Source of the DNA: Zygnema cylindricum
Taxonomy: Eukaryota > Streptophyta > Zygnematophyceae > Zygnematales > Zygnemataceae
Assembly (NCBI GenBank): GCA_037447655.1
Contig: JBBHKE010002725.1
Coordinates: forward strand, 1 to 46,570
Reading direction: 5' to 3'
Length of the DNA: 46,570 nt
This document shows, piece by piece, positions 22,224 to 32,859 of this stretch. The notes beneath the pieces were generated by a model that worked only from the letters and a program-made list of their open reading frames with translations, ran no database searches and was not told the origin of the DNA. The position numbers and the translations under genes are program-made. The first letter of the stretch is position 1. Each line of letters opens with the position of its first letter.

Positions 22224-25200
22224 ATGGCGTACGGCTGTCTGCTGTTGGTGCTGCTGCTCTCGGCAGCCGCTCAGTCTGTGGGAAAATGGATCGAGGAAGG
22301 AGAAAAAGGTTTTAAGTTTTTTTTTTTTTTTTTTTTTTGCAGTTTCCCCTTATCAGATTCCCCTTTTTTTCGCAATATCTTGTTTCCTTCCGATCTCCCT
22401 TTTCTCTGTCCCTTACCCTCTTGCTCTCTTTTCTCTCCCTCTCTTTCCCATACCTTTTCGCTTTATCTCCTCTCTCTCCCTCACTTCCTTCCTCCCTCCC
22501 TCCCTCCCTCCCTCCCTTCCTGCCTCTCTGCCTCCCTCCCTTCCTCCCTCTCTCCCTCCTCCCTCTGTTCCTCTCCCTCTCTCTCTCTCTCGGTCAAGCA
22601 TTGGGCATATGAGTTTGAAATGGATTTAAAATTCTCTAAAAAAAAATGTAAATGAAAATAAAAATGTGAATGTGAAATGTGATTTTTTTTTTTAGTTTTT
22701 CAATATTGGACATTAGAAATGTGACATTGGGCAGTGGATTTCAAATATTGACCATAGGCTGACATCACGCTGAAAAAATAAGCTATATACATTTAACAGT
22801 GCTGGACACTACACCTTGAATCGTTATTAGACTATAGGAATTATTAGAGTATATAAAAATTAGCGTCATTCATTCTAATATAGTGCCAGGAGACGTGGCA
22901 GATTATGGTCCACGTCCTTAAATAGTGTAATTTATTCTATTTAAGGTATCAATGTCAAAATTTTGGGGTGCCGATATAGAGTACATAAGGCTAATAACAA
23001 TTCACGGTGTAGATGCTAGAAAAAATTAGATATTGCCATCTGAAAGTGGGCATTGGCCATTAGAGATCAGAGATTAGAAGTTGAAGATTGGACACTGGAA
23101 ATTAGACATTAGACATTGGACATTGGACATTAAAAATTGGACATTGGACATTATAAATTGGACATTGGACATTGGACATCATAAATTGGACATTGGACAT
23201 TGGACATTATAAATTGGACATTGGACATTGGACATTATAAATTGGACATTGGACATTGGACATTGGACATTAGAAATTGGAAATTGGACATTGGACATTG
23301 GTAATTGGAGATTAAAGATTGCATATTGGACATTGGGTATAGTCATTGGACATCTAACATTTGACATCCGATATTCAATTGGACATAGGACAATAATTTC
23401 CAAACATTTGAGGTTAGACGGGTCACAATTTCACAATATTTGTTGACTTCTAACAACCTTTATTGCAGATTTATCTGTTTCCTCTGGTCGAAAAAAATTG
23501 ATAGATACTATAGGATCCGAAATTGATCAATCTTATTTTGATCCGTCCAATGCAGGGTGAGCTCTCTCTATGATTTTTTTTGTTTAACTTTTTGATTTTT
23601 CTTTTAAGCATAATGACAAAAGCCACAACTCATATTTGTAGCATTGCGTATCGAATCAGAACTCTCAGTCAATATATTGATGTCGCCATGTATTGACGTT
23701 ATATGGGCGATCATTATTTTGTATATTTTTTTTGTTGTTTTCCTGTCCTATTTTTAACTGAATACCTATCTTCAACTTCCCAACAGGCTCTTACCTTTCT
23801 TTCCTTTTGTTCCTTTAACAAAAATTTATTTGTCCAGATGTCACGGACAAACAAAGTGTAATTGACTAACAGCTGCAAAATGAAAATGCAGTTTCTTTGC
23901 GTAGGTTTTTAAATTTATTCCTGAATAAAAATATAAGGTAAAATTTTAAAATCGTTGTGGAAGATAGCGAAAATCGTTACAATCTTCAAGTACATTACAG
24001 ATATTGTCTTGAGATGTATCGAGCGAAATGAAGAACAATATGCAACACTAATAATCTTTCTCAAGTGTTCTCAACTGTTTTTGAAGACTTTTCATTTTAT
24101 TCGTTTTGTTGTTTTTTCATTTTTCATTTTTGTACTTTTTTTTTGTCTGCGCTAAATCAAACTACCTTTTCTGTTGTGTTTTTAATCGATTCCAACCCTA
24201 CCACCGTAAAATTCTATTTTTTTTGACGCCATTTTGTGGAGAAAAGTGAGTCGAAAGATATACAAGAATTTTCCGACTTCATTTTGGAGGATGACGATAT
24301 TGAAGATGGCGATTTTCCGTTTTTACGGAGAAAATTGGTATCGAATGGACTCGAAAATTTGGATGAAGATCTTGACCCAGTTTGGAAAGTGGACGAGGGG
24401 AATGTTACGGTAAACGGAACGGAAGTTAAATGTTTAAATGGACACGGAAGTTTACATTATACCCCTGAAAGAAAAACAAATTTATTTCGAGATGAAATTT
24501 GGGAACAACCATGGGCACCCGAGAATGGGAAATTTTTGCTTCCTTTTTGTTGGATGGGAAGAGTAAGTCAGTTAAACACTCCTTTTTTTAAATAATTAAT
24601 TTTTTAAAACATTTGACATTTTTGAAACATTTAACATTTTTTGAACATTTAACATTTTCATGAACATTTAAACATTCAAACATTTAAAATTGTATATTCT
24701 TGTTAAAAAAAAAACAAAAATGCTCACTACTTGATTGCAAATGTGGATTGTAGTCCAATCGCACTCTTATAAAAAACTGGAAACCCTTTTTAAAAGCCTT
24801 AAAAACCTTAATTATCCTAAGAATCCCTAAAAAACATAGGAAACTTTTTTCGACATTGAAATTGAACTATTTATGATGAACACAAAAACCTAGGAAACCC
24901 TAAAAAAATTTACATACCCTAAAAAATGAAACCCTAGAAAACCCTAAAAATTCCTAATCCAAAAAAATATATAATATGCAAATATTACGGCAAAAACGTA
25001 AGTGATACATCCTCAAAAATTTGCAAATTTTGTGTGATTTATTTTTTCACAACAGATGAGCAATATTCTAGAATGCCTTCACGGAGCTCTCCTATTGGCC
25101 GGTATTTTAAATAGAACCCTAATTGTACCCCTTGACCATATGTTGGTGAGTTTTTACAAGCTTGTCAGTTTTTCTTTGTTTTTTAATTTTCTTTTCTTTT

Positions 25201-25798
25201 TTCTTTTTATTCGGTTTTATTTTTGTCTTTCATTTAAACTTCTTTTTTTTGGCTTTTGTTTTTGGTTTTGCTTTTGACTTTTTTTTTGAAACATATGCTT
25301 TTACAAGTTGCCAAAATAATAAAATATAGTAAAATTGTTTTTAATTATACATTATATTTACGCCGTTTTGTACTTATTGTGCAATTTTTTTATTCAAAAT
25401 GTCGTACTATCTCAAATCTCAATTTTTAGATGCAATTTATAAGTTTGTAACTTACATCAAAAAATGAAATTGTACTATTTATCAAAATTGCGAAATTGGG
25501 TTTGAGAAAAAGAATGAATTTTTAGAAATTCATCTTCCATTCGGCTTTTTTATAATCATAAGAAATATAAAAAGTATATTTTAATTTGTGGTTTTGAGAG
25601 CTCTACATCGGTTTTTTTTTTTTCCAAATACTTTTGACGATAGCTGCTTTACTTTTGTACTTCTGTTTTATTTATTTAATTCATTTAGGGTTTTATTTCC
25701 AAATTTGCCAGAGTCTACGAACAAGTATTGACATAGAGTTTATAAATAAATGTTTCGGAGAAAAAACGGCGATTTCTCTCGAAGACTATTTGAAAGAG
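22224..25798 (+). CDS. O-fucosyltransferase-like secreted protein, copy 3 (3'-incomplete)
   Basis: Five exons with AG/GT borders: A 22224-22308, B 23469-23556, C 24247-24562, D 25056-25145 and E 25712-25798. Phases chain: A leaves 1 base, B takes 2 and leaves 2, C takes 1 and ends in phase 0, D and E are in phase 0. A is a textbook signal peptide ([18 protein letters not shown]). C carries an acidic patch, [38 protein letters not shown] and ends CWMGR. D gives [10 protein letters not shown] and LNRTLIVP. E gives [25 protein letters not shown], then LNRT-VP, then DI-hIN-C-G is the order seen in plant O-fucosyltransferase-family proteins, which use GDP-fucose in the secretory pathway (known family; assignment by recalled similarity). 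The later catalytic half is not found: after E come AT-rich sequence, a hairpin and TA repeats. Intron 1 holds a CT tract, a MITE and the minisatellite. Confidence 0.65.
22318..22592. repeat. Poly-T and CCTCCCT tract in intron 1 of copy 3
   Basis: T18 is followed by about 250 bases of C/T with a CCTC/CCTT period. A CT tract also follows exon A of copy 2 in sense orientation. Open frames across it are artefacts. Confidence 0.9.
22812..23009 (+). mobile_element. TA-flanked MITE (198 bp) in intron 1 of copy 3
   Basis: Inverted ends CACCTTGAATCGTTATTAG and CTAATAACAATTCACGGTG are flanked by TA at 22810-22811 and 23010-23011. It is the same element as 19412-19610, in opposite orientation. Non-coding. 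Confidence 0.82.
23040..23395 (+). repeat. ATTGGACATTGGACATTATAA minisatellite in intron 1 of copy 3
   Basis: Regular units of ATTGGACATTGGAC with interspersed ATTATAAATTGGAC give a higher-order period near 34 bp at 23115-23250. It lies just upstream of exon B, the same place and strand sense as in copy 1. Confidence 0.9.
24600..24690 (+). repeat. GAACATTTAACATTTTT repeat in intron C-D of copy 3
   Basis: About five copies of (G)AACATTTAACATTTT begin 40 bp after the exon C donor. A weaker AAATGTTTAAAG-type trace is present in the same intron of copy 1 (about 565-580). Confidence 0.6.
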
Positions 25799-26089
25799 GT
25801 AAAGTAACTGAGTAAAAAAACAGAAAAAAAAACAAAAAAAATGTAAAAATACAATGGAAGTTACAAAAACACAAGAATACTCAAAAAAAAAAAGAACTGG
25901 AACAATTACAAAATATCTAGAAAGAAAACCACAAAACAAAAACAAACAATCTCGAATAAACAAACACGCAAAAAAAAATAAAAAATACATTAATTTAATA
26001 AATACAATTAAATAAAATTAAACTGATTTTTGGCTGATTAAACTGATTAATGGCTGCCAGCATGGAATGGAAGCTATGCTGGAATGGCT

Positions 26090-26120
26090 ACCAGCATTCC
26101 ACCTCCAATGGAATGCTGGT
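26090..26120. repeat. Perfect 12-bp hairpin in a CCAGCATGG repeat block
   Basis: ACCAGCATTCCA (26090-26101), a 7-nt loop and TGGAATGCTGGT (26109-26120) pair without mismatch. Further CCAGCATGG/CCATGCTGG copies at 26058, 26131 and 26149 extend the inverted symmetry. Confidence 0.8.
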
Positions 26121-26390
26121 AAAAAATCTTCCAGCATGGCTGCTTCTTCCAGCATGGCTGTAAAAAATCTCCTTACAAAACCTAAAGACTAGAAACTCAT
26201 CGACACCTCCAAAACCGTAAGGTGACTTTAGAAAAAATAAACTAAAAGAAATTAAAAAAAATGAAAATAAAAATAAAAGAAGTCACAGTAAAAATTTCTT
26301 GAAATTTGAAAACAAAAAAGGGTAGTACTTTTTTCCAAAAAGTCCCATTTTTTGTTCGGTACCAATCACAGTTTCTTTCTAATATATACG

Positions 26391-26395
<5 letters not shown>

Positions 26396-26446
<51 letters not shown>

Positions 26447-26605
26447 TACATACATATATATATGTATATATATACATATGTACATATATATACATATATG
26501 TACATATATATACATATATACATATATATACATATATATACATATATATATATATAAATATATAAATATAACGTATATTTATATATTTATATGTATATAT
26601 ATATT
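26396..26605. repeat. (TA)n / (TATATACA)n microsatellite
   Basis: Pure TA grading into TACATATA units. It gives spurious YIYIYI frames on both strands. Confidence 0.95.
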
Positions 26606-26714
26606 TTTGTGTTAATGGAGTTCAAAATTGTATCCGTAGAGCTGATCTTTCCCGTTCCCTCTTTTTCTCTCTCGCTCTCCCTCTCCCTCTCCCTCATTTT
26701 TTCTTCTCCCTCAC

Positions 26715-29257
26715 CTGACTGAGTTTGGGGTTACCTCTACCCCCGCCTCCTCCCTCACCTCTCTCTCCACCCCCATTTCAAAAGTCTCCCCTATCTCCAC
26801 AAATCCCGCTAAGAGTGAGCATCTCCCGGCCTCCCATCGAGCCTGAAAAAATGTATAACAAATAAAAAAAATAAGGAAATTAGTAAATAAACAATATATA
26901 AATAGATGAATAAGTGGAAAAATAAACAGACTTGAAAAGAAATAAATGCATTATATATATGCATGTATATATATATATATGTGTATACATATAGATATAT
27001 ACATACATACATGTACATGTCTATATATATGTGTATATATAAACATTTGTAAATATATATATATATATAAATAAATAAATAAATAGCATATATGTATATG
27101 TGTATGTGTATATATATACATATATATATATATATATGATTAAATAAATAGAATAAAACAAATTAAAAGGGCACCTGTCTCCCGAGAAGGACAAAATCGC
27201 CGCACGTAACGAGCATGATGACAGCTGGATCCTGCAGAAACGACAAAAAATAGAAAAAAAGACAAAAGACAAAAAGACAAAAACGACAGCAAAAAAAAAA
27301 GGTGGAATGAGAAATCTTCACTTCACTTTTCAACAATAAACTCTGGAAGTTACCAAAGCGTTCGTCTCTTTCCTTCTCTCCTTCTCTCGCTCACTTCCTC
27401 CCTCCCCCATCCACTCCTCCCTCTCTCTCCCTCTCCCTTTTCCCTCTCCCACTCCATCTCCCTCTCTCTTTTTTCCATTTCCTTTCTTTTTTCTTCCTTT
27501 TCTTTATCCATTTTTCTTTAAATTTTTGCAATGCTGGAAAAATAAATAAAAATCCGATTTCTACCCAAAATATGATCCAATACACTCTCATCACAATGAA
27601 CCCTCCCCCTTCCCCCCTCCCTTCCTCCATCCCTCCCTCCCTCTCTCCCCCCCTTCCACTTTCTCTCCCTCCTTTCCGCGTCTCTCCCCCCTCCCTTCCT
27701 CCCTCCCTCCCTCCCTCCTTCCCCCCTCCCTCTCGCTACCCCGCTCCTCTCTCTCCCGCTCCCTTTCTCGCTCTTCTTTCTCTCTCCCTCTCCCTCTCTC
27801 TCCCTCTCTCTCGCCACTCTTCCATGGCAAATATAACAAAAATGTTAACAACTCAAAAACTGTGAGCGGGATAGGAAGAGGGAGAGGGAGAGAGAGGAAG
27901 AGAGGGAGAGAGAGGGAGAGGCAGAGGCAGAAGCGGCGAGGGAGAGAGAGCGAGAGAGGGCTAGAGAAGGCAAGAGAGAGGCCGAGAGATGGCGAGAGAG
28001 GTCGAGGAGAGATAACAAGAGAGAGAGAGCAGGATAGGGGTGCGGGGAGAAGAGGTTGAGGGTGGGAGAGACTGACAATCCTGGGGTAGGAGGAAGCCCC
28101 ACAAGAGGGCTCGGAGCATTTTCGAGAATGGCCTCCGTCCTTTTCCTCTGACTTTGACCCGCAGCGTGAACAGAAGCCCTTTTACACCCCGTTTAAACCC
28201 GTTTTTAGCCTCGTTTAAACATCAAAATCACTGTTAAAATATTTTTAAAACAAACACCATGAAAGAGAATTTTAAATGCTCATAAAACAGCATTATACTG
28301 GCTTTAGAACGGCGTAAAGATGTCATTAAAATGGCATAAATATGAATTTGAAAATCTGGTAAAACAATATTAAAATGCCATTAAAACGGCGTTAACAGAG
28401 AGTTTTAGATGGTATTAAAACGCATCAGAAAACCATTAAATTAAAAAAACCAATAAAACACCATGAAAACACAATTAAAACACAATCAAAACACAATTAA
28501 GACAAAATTAAAACAGTATTACAACACAAATGGAACGACATTAAGATGCCTTTAAACGCCGGTAAAATGTCATCAAATCACTATAAACATAAATTTTAAA
28601 GCACATTACCACACCATTATTACTTAAAACAACGTCAAAAATGTCAAAAATGTCAAAAAATGTCAAAAAATGTCAAAAAACGTCAAAGCGTCAAAAAAAC
28701 CATCAACAAACGTCAAAATCATTAAAAATCGTCAAAAAAATGTGAACAACGCCATTAAACAACACTGAAATGGCATTAAAAACCCATTGAAATCTCTATT
28801 AAACACATAAAAAAAAAAATCCAAAACCACACCAAAAAAAAAACAAACAAAAAAAACAAACCAAAAAAAATACTAAAAATAAATAAAAGAAATAAAGAAA
28901 TAAAAAGAACAAAAAAAAAGTACTCACATTTTTTGAGTGCCAGTCGATAAGTCCTCTTCCAAAGGCCAGGAGGGAAGCCTCAGGGGGGGGGAGGGAAGGG
29001 CCCTCCCTTCTGAGATCCACCCAGAGGGAGCCATGGCTACCAGGGAGGGCTGCACTGCAAGGGGGGTGGGGGGAGGGAGAGGGAGAGAAGAGAGAGGTGC
29101 GAGGAAAAGAGGAAAGGGGGGCGAAGGGAAGAAAGAGGAAGGGGCAAGGAGGGAAGAGGGAGAGTGTGAGAGAGAGGAAAAGAGAGTGGCTAAGGGGTTG
29201 AGGAGGGAGACAGAGAGAGAAAGTCACAGGAAACCGAGAAGAGCAAACCAGTGGGAG

Positions 29258-29300
<43 letters not shown>

Positions 29301-30349
29301 AATGCAAGTGATAGAGAGAGAGGAGGGATAAAAGGACGAGAGGAGAGAGAGGAGAGAGAGGAGAGAAAAGGATGAGAGGAGAGAGAAGAGAGGTAATAGG
29401 ATGAGTTAGGAGGTAAAAGGACGAGAGGAGAGAGAGGAGAGATAAAAGAACGAGAGGTGAGAGAGGAGAGAAAAGGATGAGAGGATAGAGAGGACAGAGA
29501 GGAGAGATAAAGGGATGAGAAGAGAGAAAGGAGAAATAAAGGGACGAGAGGAGAGAGAGGAGAGAAATGCAAGTAATAGAGAGAGGAGAGAAGAGGACGA
29601 GAGGAGAGAGAGGAGAGATAAAAGGATGAGAGGTGAGAGAGGAGAGATACAAGGACGAAAGGAGAGAGAGGAGGGATAAAAGGACGAGAGGAGAGAGAGG
29701 AGAGATAAAAGGACGAGAGGAGAGAGAGGAGAGATAAAAGGTCGAGCGGAGAGAGAGGAGAGATAAAAGGACGAGAGGAGAGATAGGAGGAAAAATGAAG
29801 GCGAGACCACAAACATAAGTAAATGACAAGACATTCAAAGTCCATAGAAGTCAAAAAAGTCAAACAAGTTCGAGTCAAACATCAACTGTCAAATCTCAAC
29901 TGTCAAATGTCAAATGTGTCAAAAAAGGTCAACGGTTTCCTCTCTTTCTTCCCCAATCACCTCTCCGTGAGTGTGACATTTGTCACAAATACGGCGGTTT
30001 TCGTCTCTTCTTGTATCCCCAAAAATATAGGGGTAGAGAGTGAGCCATTTTCGAATAAATCGGAAACTTGAGAAGATTGCAAAAAAAATCCTTTTTTATT
30101 TTTCACCAAAACTTTGCCGTTCCAAACAGGAATAATCTGGAGGGAGAGGGAGAGGGGGAGAGGGAGAGAGAGGGAGAGAGAGAGAGGGAGAGGGAGAGGC
30201 GGAGAGGGAGAGAGGGAGAGGGGGAGAGGAAGAGGGCGAGGGGGGGAGAGGAAGAGAGAGAGAGAAAGAGAGAAAGAGAGAGTTAGAGAGAGTTAGAGAG
30301 AGAAAGAGAGTGAAAAAGAGAGAGTTAGAGAAAGTGAAAAAGAGAGAGT

Positions 30350-30408
<59 letters not shown>

Positions 30409-31865
30409 GAGAGAAACAACCATTTTTTTTTTGCCATTTTTTTTTTTTTTTTTTCAGAAAAGGATTTAAACAAAAACAAGAATCAGAATAAGACTTCATG
30501 ATAGCATTTTTTTTTTCTTTTTCCAAAGGAGAGAGAGGTAATGGGAGAGGGAGAGGGAGAGGGAAAGGGAGAGGGAGAGGCAAAGAAGTATCCACACTTC
30601 ATATGGTATACCTCAAAAAAATGGAACAAATTTACCAAACAAAGCCGATATTCAACATTTTTTGTTTTTTGAAAAAAATGAAAACTGAAAAAGTCATGTA
30701 ACTGATAAAAACAGCATTACCGAAAAAGAAAAAATATTAAACATAAATTAGTTGTAAGCTTACCAGAGTATTCGGATTTTTAAGAGATTCACTTAACCAA
30801 GTCAGATCAGATCTTTTTTCGGCCGCTCGATCTAATCCCACCGACGAATAAAAAATATCCTTTGGGACAAAAAAAAAAAAAAGCACAAATGCACAGATAT
30901 ATATTTTGTTAGGCAATGATTATTTTTTAATTTCACTCTACGGCAGTCATTCGATGGAAAAGTGCGAGAAGAATCGATCAAGAGAAGTTTCATCAAGTTA
31001 AGAAATATTGTCAAAATAATCCAAAACCAAACACCAAAAATTTCGATCCTAGATTATAACATAAACTCTAATCCAAAACCCTCACTAAACCTTACTCAAA
31101 ATACTAAATACTAACAGTCTTCATTAAAAAAAAATAGAAAATTCAGCGGTGGTTCTCTTCCATACTAACCATGATATAATATAAATCAAGTATCTAAACC
31201 CTAAATCCTTCAAATTAAGCTTTAACCTAAATAAATCAAAGCATTAACTTTAAACCAACAAATGCACAATAAATACACAATAAATAAATACACAATAAAT
31301 ACATGCACAATAAATAAATGCACAATAAATAAATACACAATAAATACATGCACAATAAATAAATGCACAATAAATAAATACACAATAAATAAATACATAA
31401 TAAAGATATACATCAATTAACTAAAATACCATATCCTAACCAGAATTCTACAATTAACCAAAGTATGAACCACTAAAAAATTAAATCTTAGCCAAATCCT
31501 AACCTTCTCACCTTAACCCTAACCAAAAAACAATTTTTACAACCAAACATTTTACGAACAACATTTTCCATGTGACTCACATTAGCTGGTTCCGTTGCGT
31601 TCTCCGTTTTAGAAATTGAAAAATTCTTGTTCAAATTGACAACAAGAGGTCGTTTTCTCTCCTTTCCAAAAATAAATTTGGAAGGCAATTTCGGAATAGA
31701 TTCTAGGGTTTGAAAATTTAAAGTTTGTATTTTCCGAATTTGAGGTACGGCCCGTGGCTGCCGAAATGACCTCCTCAAACTTCCTAAGAATGCGGATCTT
31801 TCTAATGCTCGCCATGATGACACGTAACACGGTGCCACGTGGCAAGCCATGATTAAATGAGGCAT
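26715..31865 (-). CDS. Nudix hydrolase, NADH-pyrophosphatase type (partial)
   Basis: Exons on the minus strand: T 31865-31512 (tentative), U 30859-30764, V 30066-29961, W 29054-28928, Z 28178-28077, Y 27231-27175 and X 26842-26715. Phases fit from V to X and from T to [50 protein letters not shown], then [16 protein letters not shown]: a zinc ribbon FCSRCGSK...CSEPSC (C-X2-C-X14-C-X4-C) ending [15 protein letters not shown]...VLLGRQ. X: a perfect Nudix box, G-x5-E-x7-REVREEAGV. This order is that of NAD(H) diphosphatases, which cleave NADH to NMNH and AMP with Mg2+ held by the REVREE glutamates (family knowledge). Not found: an exon between U and V, and the 3' exons with the SQPWPFP specificity motif. 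T has an Arg/Ser-rich, transit-peptide-like start, but a second ATG at 31815 opens another frame. Confidence 0.8.
26945..27150. repeat. TA/TATG/TAAA microsatellite in Nudix intron Y-X
   Basis: Successive (TA)n, TACATACATG, TAAATAAA and TATG blocks fill most of the intron between exons Y and X. Confidence 0.9.
27365..28045. repeat. CT block then GA block in Nudix intron Z-Y
   Basis: C/T tracts (27365-27500 and 27598-27825) and a G/A tract (27866-28040) of opposite purine/pyrimidine sense face each other across about 40 bp at 27826-27865, so intron RNA could fold on itself. Frames read here are artefacts. Confidence 0.9.
28220..28800. repeat. Degenerate ATTAAAAC and GTCAAAAAAT repeats in Nudix intron W-Z
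   Basis: About 580 bp of words such as CCATTAAAAC, CAATTAAAACAC and GGCATTAAAA, with a cleaner GTCAAAAA(A)T array at 28630-28740. No coding sequence. Confidence 0.75.
29060..29795. repeat. GA tract and GACGAGAGGAGAGAGAGG minisatellite in Nudix intron V-W
   Basis: 29060-29320 is (GA/GGA)n. 29320-29795 is a tandem array of about 28-bp units, (G)ATAAAAGGACGAGAGGAGAG and following, of variable length. The 359-codon frame on the minus strand (29878-28799) mostly translates this array; only its last part is exon W. Confidence 0.9.
30130..30590. repeat. GA microsatellites in the Nudix intron(s) between U and V
   Basis: (GA/GGGA)n at 30135-30410 with GAGTTAGAGA variants and a G run, poly-T at 30423-30454, and GGGAGA at 30535-30580. 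Confidence 0.9.
31255..31400. repeat. 14-bp AATAAATACACAATAAATGCAC minisatellite
   Basis: Units of (A)CACAATAAATAAAT alternate TACACA and TGCACA. The array is in the putative Nudix T-U intron. Confidence 0.9.
31834..31843. promoter_or_regulatory. Palindromic G-box GCCACGTGGC
   Basis: Perfect 10-bp G-box palindrome (TGCCACGTGGCA over 12 bp), the plant bZIP/bHLH core. It lies in the presumed 5' end of the Nudix gene, between the two candidate start codons, which favours a start at or after 31815. Confidence 0.5.
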
Positions 31866-31899
31866 GGCTTGTGTCGTTACTAGAAGTGACGCACATGGG

Positions 31900-32585
31900 G
31901 AGCAATGTGTGACGTTCGATTTGATTTCAGCCTATTGTCAGTATTTTGACTTTGCTCGATATCGATTTCCGATATAATATCGTAAGCTAAGACAATTGAG
32001 CAACACGCACGACAGAGGTCGCAAAAGTCAAAATTTTAGATACCCGAAACCGACAAATTTTTTTTTTCAAAATCTGAACACCCGATACCCGACCGGGTTA
32101 TGTCACGCTCCTAAATTGTTAACTGTTGCCCCGATACGTGTTTACGAAAATAAAAGTTAACCGAAGCTCGATTTCTCGCGACTACCCTTACCCGTCCGTA
32201 CCCGAATAAGTACAAAATTAATGGTACATCTCCCTCATTACCTCCCACGATACCAAGAGTACAAATTACAATAATGTTGGATAGTATGGACAGTACAAAA
32301 CCTTCAATTTTTTTCGTTTTTTGATTACCCGAACGTACCCGATTTTTTTTTTTTTGTGAATCACCCGCCCGAATCCGCCCGGCCCCCAAAATTTGGCACC
32401 CGAATCCGTTCCGGATCCGACGCGGGCGGTCGAGTAACGGTTGGGTACGGATTCGGGTACCACCTCTAACGCACGATGAACAAATATCAAATCAAGGCCG
32501 ACATAAGAAATAGAATATCACAAAATATCGACTGGAAGTGTACAGTATCGTATCAAGCAGTGTTGGATTTAAACGGTACTGTACA
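31900..32585. repeat. Transposon-derived DNA including a copy of the 21832-22095 repeat
   Basis: 32225-32470 repeats 21832-22095 (AATAATGTTGGATAGTATGGACAGTACAAAA, GGCCCCCAAAATTTGGCA, CCGAATCCGTTCCGGATCC). 31960-32110 holds GATATCG and CCCGATACCCGACCGGGT words typical of hAT ends in this window. No gene. Confidence 0.55.
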
Positions 32586-32588
32586 GTA

Positions 32589-32806
32589 CACCATGTATTG
32601 CTATTAGTGTTAAAAAAAAAATAGCCATTAAAAACATAAATTTTCCGTACACATTTGTCCAATTTTTAATTTTAACACTGCCAATCAGAAGCTGAGAATC
32701 TTGCTTTTTAATCGCAACTGTCAGATCCACAATCCGACAAGTGTGCACGGAGAAAAGATGTTTTATGTGGCAAAAAAAACATAAACACTAATAGCGATAC
32801 ACGGTG
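32589..32806 (+). mobile_element. TA-flanked MITE (218 bp)
   Basis: Ends CACCATGTATTGCTATTAGTGTTA and TAAACACTAATAGCGATACACGGTG, flanked by TA. The interior has CCGTACACATTTGTCCAATTTTTAA and AATCGCAACTGTCAGATCCA. The neighbour at 32860 carries the same interior inverted. Confidence 0.78.
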
Positions 32807-32859
32807 TACCAACATTGCGAGGTACATTTAAGTACCATAGCTCTAAAAAAAACGAACTA

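Larger units (their letters stand above)
25799..26714. other. Tail-to-tail gap between copy 3 and the Nudix gene
   Basis: Very A-rich sequence (25800-26040), an imperfect CCAGCATGG repeat block with a hairpin (26050-26160), more AT-rich sequence, a long TA/TACA microsatellite (26396-26605) and a CTCTCCC tract (26659-26715). No terminal exon of either neighbour was identified, though both should end here. Confidence 0.6.

Noticed and set aside
23040-23395. Regular repeat-spacer look of the ATTGGACATT array, reminiscent of CRISPR
   Set aside because: Units are 7-34 bp, degenerate, without unique spacers, and lie in a plant intron.
26242-26615. Tyr/Ile-rich frames on both strands
   Set aside because: Translation of a TA/TACA microsatellite.
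28799-29878. 359-codon Ser/Leu-rich frame on the minus strand
   Set aside because: It translates a GA/CT minisatellite; only the last part coincides with a real exon (W of the Nudix gene).
31222-31416. 64-codon hydrophobic frame (VYLFIVHLF repeats)
   Set aside because: Translation of the 14-bp AATAAATACACA minisatellite.
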